Part shown: in pieces, positions 1-8,200 of the stretch
Layout of the letters: each line of letters begins with the position of its first letter
Position numbering within the stretch: position 1 is the first letter of the stretch
Assembly (NCBI GenBank): GCA_947490035.1
Contig: CANLGS010000130.1
Location: 1-8,450 of the forward strand
Source: Gemmataceae bacterium
Lineage (GTDB): Bacteria > Planctomycetota > Planctomycetia > Gemmatales > Gemmataceae
DNA: 8,450 bases
Direction of reading: 5' to 3'
Made by a program: the position numbers and the translations under genes
Notes under the pieces: generated by a model
What the model was told of the DNA's origin: nothing
The model's database searches: none
Seen by the model: the letters and a program-made list of their open reading frames with translations, nothing else

Positions 1-1
1 C

Positions 2-646
2 ACCGGCTTCACGGGGACGGTGTCCGTCGCCGCCGGCGACGTGGACGGCGACGGCAAGGACGACACCATCACCGGCGCCTCGGTCAACGGGCACGTGAAG
101 GCGTTCAGCGGGGCGACGGGGGCGGAGATCCGCAGCTTCCTCGCCTACCCCGGCTTCGCGGGCGCGGTGACAGTCGCCGCGGGCGACGTCAACGGCGACG
201 GGTTCGACGATATCATCACCGGCACCGGGTTGGGCGCAACGCACGTGAAAGCGTTCAGCGGGCAGACCAACGCGGAGATCCGCAGCTTCTTCGCGTACCC
301 CGGCTTCCCGGGCGGGGTGAACGTGGCCGCGGGCGATGTGGACGGCGACGGGTTGGCCGATATCATCACCGGCGCCGGGCCGGGCGCCCAACCGCACGTG
401 AAGGCGTTCCGCGGGACCGACCTGCTGCAACTGCAGAGCTTCTTCGCCTACCCGCCGGAGTTCGCCGGCGGGGTGCGTGTCGGCGCCACCGACCTGAACG
501 GCGACGGGATCATGGACATCCTCACCGGCGCCGGGCCGGGCGCGCCGGGCGGGCACGTCAAGGCGTTCGACGGGGCGACCCTCGCGGAGCGCCTCAGCTT
601 CCTCTCGACCACCCCCAACGTAACCGACGGCGTGTTCGTCGGCTGA
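2..646 (+). CDS. FG-GAP/VCBS-like calcium-binding repeat protein, C-terminal part (5' end outside window)
   Basis: The frame is open from the first complete codon at position 2 to a TGA at 644-646, giving 214 residues; the GTG at 20 is an internal Val codon, not a start. The protein consists of four repeats of about 50 residues. Each holds an acidic loop of the form D-x-[DN]-G-D-G-x-x-D (DVDGDGKDD, DVNGDGFDD, DVDGDGLAD, DLNGDGIMD, at residues 13, 62, 112 and 164 of this fragment), followed by ITG/LTG, HVKAF and usually SFFAYP. Such loops in FG-GAP/VCBS families bind Ca2+ and the repeats build beta-propeller blades. In planctomycetes similar repeats form the C-terminal part of long exported proteins, so a surface or extracellular location is inferred. 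The chain ends directly after the last blade (GVFVG), with no anchor or sorting domain. The substrate or partner is unknown. Its last 20 nt are duplicated downstream at 812-831. Confidence 0.85.
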   Translation, partial: TGFTGTVSVAAGDVDGDGKDDTITGASVNGHVKAFSGATGAEIRSFLAYPGFAGAVTVAAGDVNGDGFDDIITGTGLGATHVKAFSGQTNAEIRSFFAYPGFPGGVNVAAGDVDGDGLADIITGAGPGAQPHVKAFRGTDLLQLQSFFAYPPEFAGGVRVGATDLNGDGIMDILTGAGPGAPGGHVKAFDGATLAERLSFLSTTPNVTDGVFVG

Positions 647-664
647 CGCTTTGGACCCTCGAAG

Positions 665-741
665 GTCAGAACGCCGCAAGTCGTAACGTCGAAGACCTGC
701 ACTGTTGCGGTCTTCGACGTTACGACTTGCGGCGTTCTGAC
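665..741. repeat. Perfect 33-bp inverted repeat with 11-nt loop
   Basis: The left arm at 665-697 (starting GTCAGAACGCCGC) is the exact reverse complement of 709-741, leaving an 11-nt loop at 698-708. It begins 18 nt after the FG-GAP stop codon, so in RNA it would form a very stable hairpin and could stop transcription or protect the 3' end. No T-run follows it on the + strand, and it is much longer and more exact than a usual intrinsic terminator. A miniature mobile or REP-like repeat is therefore at least as likely. Confidence 0.85.
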
Positions 742-755
742 GCGCGACGACCGCG

Positions 756-805
756 TATGATGACGGCGGAGGTGACGTATGCCGCTACACGACTGGACCG
801 ACCTC
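756..805 (+). pseudogene. Promoter/RBS/start stub of a lost gene beginning MPLHDWTDL
   Basis: A strong Shine-Dalgarno sequence GGAGGTG at 768-774 lies just before an ATG at 779 that begins MPLHDWTDL. A -10-like TATGAT sits at 756-761, with no clear -35. From memory, this opening resembles a group of planctomycete hypothetical proteins starting MP[IL]HDWT; I cannot name the family with certainty. After about nine codons the sequence runs into the second copy of the FG-GAP gene end. The frame then continues only as arginine-rich antisense of the DUF1559 gene until 1087. I read it as the 5' remnant of a gene removed or never fully copied by a rearrangement. A chance ATG behind a good RBS is the alternative. 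Confidence 0.4.
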
Positions 806-886
806 CATCGGCGGCGTGTTCGTCGGCTGACCGCGCGGTGCCACGGAACCCGACACCCGGCCGGCACCGATGACGATGACGAAACG

Positions 887-920
887 ACGCGGCCCGCCGG
901 GTGTGCCCGGCGGGCCGCGT
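887..920 (-). terminator. Intrinsic-terminator-like hairpin after the DUF1559 gene
   Basis: A perfect 15-bp, almost pure G+C stem (887-901 with 906-920) closes on a 4-nt loop. It lies 16 nt beyond the TAA at 937-939 in the minus-strand direction, the expected place for a 3' terminator. Only a short T run (CGTTTC) follows on the minus strand, which is usual for very GC-rich genomes but leaves Rho-independent action unproven. It could also end read-through transcripts from the FG-GAP side. Confidence 0.7.
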
Positions 921-936
921 TGTCGACCGCTCCGCG

Positions 937-1824
937 TTACCAGTCGGACGGCATCGGGTTGCCCGAGTTCGGGGTACACGCTTCCCACCACGTGGCGGGG
1001 TTGATGCCCGAGCTGACGAAGCGGCCGCTGCCGTCCGCCAGGCAGACGTTGATCCCGCCCGCGTGCCGGCTGGCGGCGGCCCGGTAGTCGCACGCGGTGG
1101 TGTCGTACTTGGTCGGGTTCTGGAACTTGGCGGCGTTGCCGGTTTGCCAGGTCCAACGGCCGGCGGTGCCGCCGGCGAACACCGGGGAGAACGTGTCCCC
1201 AGGGGGGCCGTCGCTGCCGCGCCCCCACCAACTCCCGCCGGCGCTCGGGTCGGAGTACGCCGGCCCGCAGCGGGTCACCTTCTCGGCGAACAGGAGGGTG
1301 TTCGACTGGCCGTCCGGGAAGGACGCCGCGAAGCGGGCCTTGCCGACCCAGTCGGCGGCGTTGGCCGGGTTGCCGAACACCTGGAAGTTGCCGGCGTAGC
1401 TGACGTCCCCGTTCGACCAGCCCAGCCGCACCGACTAGGTCCCCACCGTCGGATCGGACGGGCACTGGTACGTGGCGATCTTGTTTCCCACCTCCGAGTT
1501 GAAATTCCCGCCGCTCGCCGCCGCCGCCGCCTGCACGCGGCCGTGGAGCGCCGACAGCTCCATATACGGCATGATGTGGACGAACGTGCCGCCGGACACC
1601 ACCCCGCCGTACGCCCCGTACATCGGCGGCATGACCGACTGCGCGTCGTGGGCGGCGTGGCAGGCCAACCCCATCTGCTTGAGGTTGTTCTGGCACTTCA
1701 TGCGGGCGGCGGCCTCGCGCACCTTCTGCACCGCCGGCAAGAGAAGCCCGATCAGGATGGCGATGATGGCGATCACCACCAAGAGTTCGATGAGCGTGAA
1801 CCCGGACCGGCGGGGAGCGGTCAT
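937..1824 (-). pseudogene. DUF1559 pseudopilin-like protein with prepilin N-terminus, interrupted by one in-frame TAG
   Basis: The start ATG (1822-1824) is preceded at a 6-nt spacing by GGAAGG. It opens with an 8-residue leader ending RRSG, then [20 protein letters not shown]: a type III prepilin signal, with cleavage expected between G8 and F9 and Glu at +5 of the mature protein. [14 protein letters not shown] follows, typical of the planctomycete DUF1559 family, then YQCPSDP near residue 120. Codon 130 (1435-1437) is TAG. The same frame continues without a shift for 165 codons through SYAGNFQVFG, the C-terminal HAGGINVCLADGSGRFV motif and a TAA at 937-939. Full length would be about 295 residues, normal for the family. 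The second half also has a GTG at 1429-1431, but no RBS makes it a likely start. The family is thought to be exported and pseudopilin-like; its role is not established. The clean frame suggests a recent nonsense mutation, a sequencing error or read-through; a 129-residue truncated product would lose the C-terminal domain. Confidence 0.9.
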
Positions 1825-1830
1825 GACACA

Positions 1831-1836
1831 CCTTCC
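1831..1836 (-). promoter_or_regulatory. Ribosome binding site of the DUF1559 gene
   Basis: GGAAGG on the minus strand lies six bases before the ATG at 1822-1824. It fixes the start at MTAPRR rather than at the in-frame ATG 45 nt further upstream (1869), which would add an unsuitable 15-residue extension to a prepilin leader. Confidence 0.6.
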
Positions 1837-1854
1837 GAATAAAAGGGAGTCAGC

Positions 1855-1869
1855 GTGCGCGATGCGCAC
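1855..1869 (-). promoter_or_regulatory. Small leader hairpin upstream of the DUF1559 gene
   Basis: GTGCGC and GCGCAC form a 6-bp stem with a 3-nt loop, 30 nt upstream of the DUF1559 start, presumably in its 5' leader. No known riboswitch pattern is recognised. Between this hairpin and the inverted repeat at 2002 (1870-2001) I see no gene and no convincing promoter. Confidence 0.3.
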
Positions 1870-1995
1870 AGGCCTAACCCATTACATACCACCGCGGGCC
1901 GCCGCGAAAGCCGCAAATCGGCGAAACGTGTTGGGGCGCGTGGGCTGCGCGGAGTGGCCCACATCGGACGGATACCGGATCGCGTGGCTTCGCCT

Positions 1996-2084
1996 CCATC
2001 AGAGCCGCGACCGTCAGGGAGCGAACTGTCCAGAGTATAGAGGTCGTGCGAACGCTCCCTGACGGTCGCGGCTCCGACCGATGG
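1996..2084. repeat. 22-bp perfect inverted repeat with 29-nt loop, probably a dispersed repeat
   Basis: Positions 2002-2023 (GAGCCGCGACCGTCAGGGAG plus CG) are the exact reverse complement of 2053-2074, with 2024-2052 between. A further CCATC/GATGG pair (1996-2000 and 2080-2084) extends the dyad after a small asymmetric bulge. Read in one frame, each arm spells SEPRPSGS on its own strand. From memory this string recurs in spurious small hypothetical proteins of Gemmata-like genomes, which would mark it as a multicopy intergenic repeat. It lies between the 3' end of the A2M gene and the DUF1559 leader, and codes for nothing I can support. Confidence 0.75.
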
Positions 2085-2128
2085 TAACCCATTCACGCGA
2101 TTCGGGCTGACGTGCCGTGTTACTGTAG

Positions 2129-2185
2129 CCGGCCTCTGTGAGGCCGGTGCTTCGCGGGGCGAACGCGCGTCGGGCGAAGACGCGC
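2129..2185 (-). terminator. Run of three hairpins just downstream of the A2M stop codon
   Basis: Three dyads lie almost end to end: 2165-2185 (7-bp stem GCGCGTC, 7-nt loop), 2151-2163 (5-bp stem TTCGC, 3-nt loop) and 2129-2147 (8-bp stem CCGGCCTC, 3-nt loop). The first begins 21 nt beyond the A2M stop at 2207-2209 in the minus direction. The position suits transcription termination or 3'-end protection. No U-tract follows any of them, so Rho-independent action is uncertain. The last hairpin resembles a dispersed GGCCTC...GAGGCC repeat that I associate from memory with Gemmata-like genomes. Confidence 0.5.
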
Positions 2186-2206
2186 CTCCGGCTTTACGCC
2201 TCGCAC

Positions 2207-5200
2207 TCACTTCACTTCCAAATTAACGTTCTCGGAGTGACTGTTGAACTCCGGGGCGTACATGCACTCGATGTTCGCGAACCCCGTCGGGTACTTGCCC
2301 TTGTGCTGCACGCGGATCGGGTACTCGAACACGTACACGCCCTTCGGCAGGTAGTCGATGAAGAAGTGCGTGGCCGTGTCCCGCGTGCTCTCGTAGTACC
2401 CCAGCCCGTCCTGGTACTTGTACCGCGACAGCACGTTCACCGGCTCCGTGCCGCTGCCGCGGTGGTCCGTCATGTGGCAGTACTCCATGTCGCGGTCGGT
2501 GCGCAGCACGATGCGCACGATGATCTCGTCGCCCACCGCGAGCGCCTCACCTTCCTTCACCGGCGCGATCACCGGACCGCTCTTGGTGAGCGTCCGCTTG
2601 AACAGCTTCTTCTCCAGTTTCAGCGGCGTGCCTTCGTGCGCCGTCACCTTGCTGATGTCTTCGAGGTAGCTCCAGTGGACGCTACCCCAGCTCACGCCCT
2701 TGTCGGTCTTCTTCACCGAGATGGTGCCCATCGACGGCTGAATCTCGCCGCGCACGAACTTCTGCTCGTAGAAGCCGGTGCCGGCTTCCACCTTCTCCGG
2801 CTTGATGACCTGGTTGCCCACGGTCACCTCAACGAGCGCGTCGGACTTCAGCAGGTTGTCGCCGCGAAGCAGCAGCGCGTACACCGCGTCGGCCGTGGCC
2901 TTCGTGGTCTTCCAGTCCTGCGTCTGCTTCTGCTTCAGCAGCCACACCTTGCAGTCCTCGACGGCCTTTTCGTCGTTCATCACTTCGTCGAACGCTTCCA
3001 CCATCATGGCCTGCGTCTCGATGGGTGTGCGTGCCCACGAGTAGGACAGTTCGGTGTCGCGCCAGTACATGCCGAGCTCTTCGTCGTTCTTCGACCGCTC
3101 CTTGATCGACTTCATGATGTCGGTCGGCGTGTCCTTGTCGCCGAACCGCTTCAGCGCGAGCGCGAGGTGCGCCTGCGACTGCCGGTTGGCGAGCGCCAGC
3201 CAGTACTTCTTCCCCTGGCCGAGCCAGTAGTCGATGGCGGCGCGGTGCTGGTTCGCGACCGGTTTGTCCTTCAGGAAGAAGCTACGGCCGTACAGGTACA
3301 GCGCCATCGTCGGGCTGAGGTGGTTCAGTTCCGGCTTGTGCTTCTGCGCCTCGCGGTACTCGTGATCGGCCCAGTTGTCGAGACGATCGACGGCCTTCAC
3401 CGCGCTCGCGGTGTCGATCTTCACGCCGAGGTGCCGCATCCGGCCGAAGCCCGTTGTGATGTACAGCGTGATGTAGTCGTTGCCGCGCCCGCCGGGGAAC
3501 CACGGCCACGAGCCGTCCGCGTGTTGCATCTGCGCGAGCTTCTGCAACTGCCGTTCGGTCTCGGTGTTCAGCCGGTTCTCGTCGAAGAGAATGCCGACGT
3601 TCTTACGCGCCGCGCTCTCGCTCGCGGCCTGACGCACCCACGGCGTCTCTTCGAGCAGCACGTTCTTCAAGTCCTGGTTCTTCTCCAGCGGGCTGTCGAG
3701 CGCCGGCGTGTTCTTCCACTGGTCGAAGACCTTCCGAATCTTCGGGTCGCTGGTCGCGATGTGACGGGCGAGCGCGTTCGCGTAGAGCCGGTTGAACGTC
3801 TGCTCGCTGCACTCGTAGGGGTATTCCATGAGGTACGGCAGCGCCATGACCGCGTACCACGCCGGTTGGCTGACCATCTGCACCGTGTAGTTCTGACTGC
3901 GGATGGTGTTGCTTTCGCCCGACTTGCGGAGCTTGGCGAAGTCGAACTCCTTCGTCGCCGGCCCGCGGATCGGCAGCGGCAGCGACTCCATCACCAGCAC
4001 GCGCTTCGACAGCACCGGAATGACGGCCTCTTCGCCGTCGGAGAGCCGGTCGGTCGCGGCAACCGCCTTGTAGGTAATCGGCCCGATGTCGTCCGGTACG
4101 GTGATCTTCCACGACAGCGTCTTGCTCTCGCCCGCCGCGAGGTCGAACGGCTGGTCCGCGTTCGCGAGGCCGAGTTCCTTGTCCACCGGCTTGTCGGTCC
4201 GCGTGTCCTTGAACGACACGCGCGAGGTGCCCTTCTGCCGCGTCGCGGACATGTTGCTCACCTTCACGGCGAACTCGATCACGTCGCCCTCGCGCAAGAA
4301 CCGCGGCGGGTTCGGCTGGGCCATCAGGTCTTTCGCGGACACGACGCTATCGGTGATGAACCCGCTGCGCAGGTTCTTGTCGTGAACGAAGCCGAGGAAC
4401 TTCCACTTGGTGAGCGCCTCCGGCATGGTGAACGTCATGCGGACGTTGCCGTCGTCGTCGCTGGTCAGGTGCGGGAAGAAGAACGCGGTCTCGTTCAGGT
4501 TCTTCCGCGCGCTGACGTTGTTGAGGTTCGGTCCGGGGCTGTCGGCGCCACCGGGTTGACCGTTCTCGTTCGCCGCCGGGTCGCCCGCGTCCTTCTTATC
4601 GCCGGGAGCACTGCCACCCGGTCCCGCAGGTGGCGCCGGGGACGGCGCGCCCGGAGGGCCGCCCATGCCGCCGAAGCCGCCCTGGTTCCGCCCACCCCAG
4701 CGGTCGTCGCCCCAGCCGTAGCCGCCGCCCATGCCGAAGTATTCGTAGCGCAGGTAGTTGTGCGTCAGTTCCGACGGGAACCCGCGATAGGTCATGTCCA
4801 CGCCCTTCTGCGACACCGGCCAGCCGCCGTGGATGTGGTTGAAGTACTTCGACGTGTTGTTGAACCCCAGCTGCAGGTTCGAGTGGTCCTGGCGGAACAC
4901 GCCGAACTTGTGCATCCAGTCGTGCGGCAGGTAGGCATCGAGCGACGAGTCGTACATCGCCGCGACCATCTCCGCGACGGCCTTCTTCGCGTCCGGGCCG
5001 CTGATGACGGCGGTGAACGTCTCCTTCGCGCCCGGTTCGAGCTTGTTGACGAACCGCTCCCACTTCACGGTCAGGTTCTTGTTCGTCCAGGGTACATCGA
5101 CGTGCCGCGACGTGAGGTACGCGCGGTTCTCGCGCACCTGCGTGACGCGCACCGTGAACCCGCCGCGCATCCCTTCGTTCACCGGCACCGTAAGGACGTG

Positions 5201-8200
5201 CTGCGTCGCGTTCTTCTCGGTCCAGAACGATTGCAGCACCTTTCCGCGATGTTCGACTTCGATGAAGGCGCGGGCGGTGTCGTAGCCGCTGCCCCAGAGC
5301 ATCGTGAACTCTTCGCCCACTTCGACCGACCACTTCGGCGAGTTCACCACGTTCGGCAGCTTCACGTTGAACTTGTCCGCGTCCGGGTTCAGCACGGTGA
5401 ACTGGTAGCGCGCGGTCACCTTCTTGCCGAACTTGTCGGTCGTTTCGAGGATCGCGCGGTAGATGCCGGGCGCGAGCTTCGTCTTCACGTCGGCCTTGCC
5501 GTTGCCATTCGTCTCGAAGGCCGAGGTGAACACCGCGTCGCCGAGTGCCCAGCTCGCGGGCTTGCTCGGGTCCGGGAGCGGGTCTTCGTTCGCGGCGGCA
5601 CCGGCGCGGAACCGCGGGTAGTAGCCGCCGTCGATGTCCGGGCGCGCGACCTTGTCGGGCTGCGCGAGCGCGTGAATCTTGATCGTGCCCTTCGCGGCTT
5701 GCCCCTCGCCGTCGAGCGTTGCGGTGTTCACCGCGAGCGCGGTTTCCTTCTCGCTGACGAGCCACGCGTCTGCATTCACAGTGGCGCGAAGACTTACATA
5801 GCCGACGTTCACGCTCTTCGAGGCGCTGCGGGTTTCGCCCGTGGTGTCGGTCACGTCGGCGGTCACTTTGTACGCGAACGACGGCTCGTCCTTCGGCGGA
5901 ACGCTCAGGTCCGGCACCGCGGTAAAGGGAATCGTGAAACTGCCGTCCGGCTCGGTCGTCACGGTGCCGTGCGCGATCTCCTGCGCCGGCTTCGCCGGAA
6001 TCGGGCGCCACCAGCAGCAGCACTCGAAGAACCAGTCCGGGTAGCGCACCTCGCGGGTGACGCGGAACGTCACCTTCGCGCCGCCGACCGGCACGCCGTT
6101 GTACTGCATCGCCTTGCCGGGAACCTTGATCGTGTCGTTCAGCTTGCCGGCGTCCTTCGGCGCGTCCACCTCGACTTTGAACTTCGGCCGCTTGTACTCC
6201 TCCACGGTCACGCTCGCGTACCCGTTGCCGCCGCGGATGGACATGCGGCCCATGAGCCGGTCGCGCGGCGCGGTGAAGCTGCCGCTGAACGAGCCGTAGT
6301 CGTTGCTCTTCGTCTTCTGGCGGGCGATCTCCTTACCGTTCACGTCGGTGAAGACCACCTCCACGTCGCGGTTCGCGACGGTTTCGTAGTTGTCGTTTCC
6401 GTGGTTGAACCTGATGCGGATGCCCTTGAAACTGATCGTCTGCCCTGGGCGGTAGAGCGACCGGTCGGTGAAGTACACCGTCTGCTCGGTGTCGCGCTCG
6501 GCGTGGTCGTAACGGTACGTGGCCGTGTCGCTGGCGCTGGAAAGCTGCTGATCCTTGTGCGTCACGACGACTCGGTGCGCCTTCTGGTCGGCGGAGGCGA
6601 TCTTGTACAGGCCGTCCTTGTCGGTGGTCGCGGTCTCGCCGACGTTCCAGCCGCCGTTATTCCCGTGGGTCCACAGTTGCACTTTCGCGCCGTCGATCGG
6701 CGTGCCGGTGCGGTTGTCGGTGACCATCCCGGCCATTTCGATCTTGCTGTGGTTGTGCCGGTTGACGAGCGCGAGGTCGGACACCCAGAAGTCGGTGTAG
6801 TTCACCGAGTTGTCGGCCGCGCCGAAGTTCTCGTCGTGGCTGACGATGAGGTAGTAGAAGCCCGGCTTCAGACCGGCGCGTCCGGGGATGATCTCCGTGC
6901 GCGTCTTGTAGTCGGACGTGGCCGGCAGGTCGTGGCTGAACTCCATCACCGGCTTCTGGTTCAGCAGCGCCTTGGCTTCCTCGTGTTGCAGTTGCTCCGG
7001 GCGCCAGCGGGTCGCCTTCAGCCGTTCGACGTAGTCCGCGGACACGACGCGGAAGTACGCCTTCGTGACGTTCTTGTACGTCACCTTAATGGTGGGCAAC
7101 GGGTCGGCCCACACGCGCTCGGTGGTGGTGCCCGCGTACTTGCTCTCGATCTGCTGAACGAGGTTGTAACACAGCTTCCCGCCGGGGCTGTCGGGGAACG
7201 CCTTCTGCCCCCCGAGCGCGATGTCGCGCGCCTTCACCAAATCGCCTTCACCCTGTACGACGCCCGCGAGTTGGTACTGCGCCATCGCGAACAACTCGTG
7301 GCCGCTGTTGGCCTTCGCGAACGCTTCCAGCGCGGCCTTGTACTTCGCGCTCTTGGTGTCGCCGACGGCCTTGTTCCACCCGAACCGCAGGCGGTGAAGG
7401 TCCGCGTCGAGCAGCGCCGACTTCTCCTCATCGCCCTGGTGGAAGGCGAGCAGTTTCTTGTAAAGCGCGATGCCCTTGACGGTCTTGTTGTTCGCGTCGG
7501 TGGTCTTCGGCTCCCACTTCAGGAAGTCTTCGACCGAACCGAACACCGGCGAGTTGGCGTCTAGCTCGAAGTTGTCCTGCGGCTTGGCCCCGGCTTGCTC
7601 GGCGGAGGTGTAGAAGTTGAGCGCGTCGAACGCGAGCACGTCGAACAGCGTCGGCCGGTACTTGTCGGGGATGCTGCCCTTCGTGAACAGAATGTCGTAC
7701 TGCGCGACCGGCGTCGCCTTCAGTTCTTTGTCATTCGCGAGTGCCTTGTCGAAGGTCTTGTCGATCTCCGCGAAGATGCGCGGCAGGTCCCACGTCTGGA
7801 TGTCGGTGCCGGGTGATTCGCCGGTCGCGGTGCGCTGGGTGAACCGCCAGCGGTTCTGTTGGAAGTAGTGCCAGTACCAGTGCGCGAGGATCGCGTTCAT
7901 GACGGGGTGCATCTCCGCCGGGGCGGTGGCGATGGCCGCGTGCATCCGCGTGATCTTCTCTTCCGGCTTGTTCCCCTCGATGTTCCCTTCGAGCGAAATC
8001 TTCTTGGCGATGGCCTTGATCGCTTCCGGGTACGCCTTGTCCTTGATGGCCGATTCGATGATCGGTTCGAGTTCGGTGATGGCGGTCTTGGGCAACCCCT
8101 TGTTGACGGCCTCATCGACCTTCTTCCACCGGTCCGCGCGCGGCGGCTGTGCGGCGGAAACGACGACCGCGACGCCGGCGACGACGCACGCGAGTGCGAC

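Larger units (their letters stand above)
628..831. repeat. Exact 20-bp direct repeat (628-647 and 812-831) flanking a 164-bp segment
   Basis: The last 20 nt around the FG-GAP stop codon, encoding GVFVG-stop plus one base, recur exactly at 812-831. The two copies enclose 648-811, which contains the long inverted repeat and the gene-start stub. The copies diverge at once outside the 20 nt (A versus G on the left, G versus C on the right). In the FG-GAP reading frame the second copy is preceded by TSIG. The arrangement resembles either a duplicated integration site at a gene 3' end, where insertion restores the gene, or a rearrangement with a second FG-GAP gene tail. The sequence alone does not decide. 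Confidence 0.7.

Noticed and set aside
1435..1437. TAG recoded as pyrrolysine.
   Set aside because: No pyl genes or typical methylamine-methyltransferase context is visible, and the family has no known pyrrolysine position. Ordinary mutation, sequencing error or read-through is simpler.
785..1831. A 348-codon minus-strand frame overlapping the DUF1559 gene without a stop.
   Set aside because: It is the shifted frame of the DUF1559 sequence, Arg/Gly-rich without family motifs, while the real frame carries the prepilin signal and DUF1559 motifs.
901..1842. A 313-codon + strand frame across the DUF1559 region.
   Set aside because: It is an antisense shadow of high GC content, with no RBS and biased Ala/Arg/Val composition.
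1821..2210. A small minus-strand protein-coding gene in the gap between A2M and DUF1559.
   Set aside because: The 129-codon frame merely translates the inverted repeat and hairpins, overlaps the DUF1559 start, and shows no domain or convincing RBS.
2138..7564. An 1808-codon open frame on the + strand, antisense to the A2M gene.
   Set aside because: It is in codon register with the A2M gene, so its stops would need sense codons TTA, CTA or TCA, which this GC-rich gene almost never uses. The product is a low-complexity Arg/Val/Leu/His string without domains. The frame ends exactly where A2M uses one CTA codon (7562-7564).
8186..8188. Cys16 of the A2M signal peptide as a lipobox cysteine.
   Set aside because: The residues before it (A-L-A) do not fit the usual L-[AS]-[GA] pattern, and the hydrophobic stretch continues well beyond it to a VSA-A signal peptidase I-like site. 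Lipidation cannot be fully excluded.
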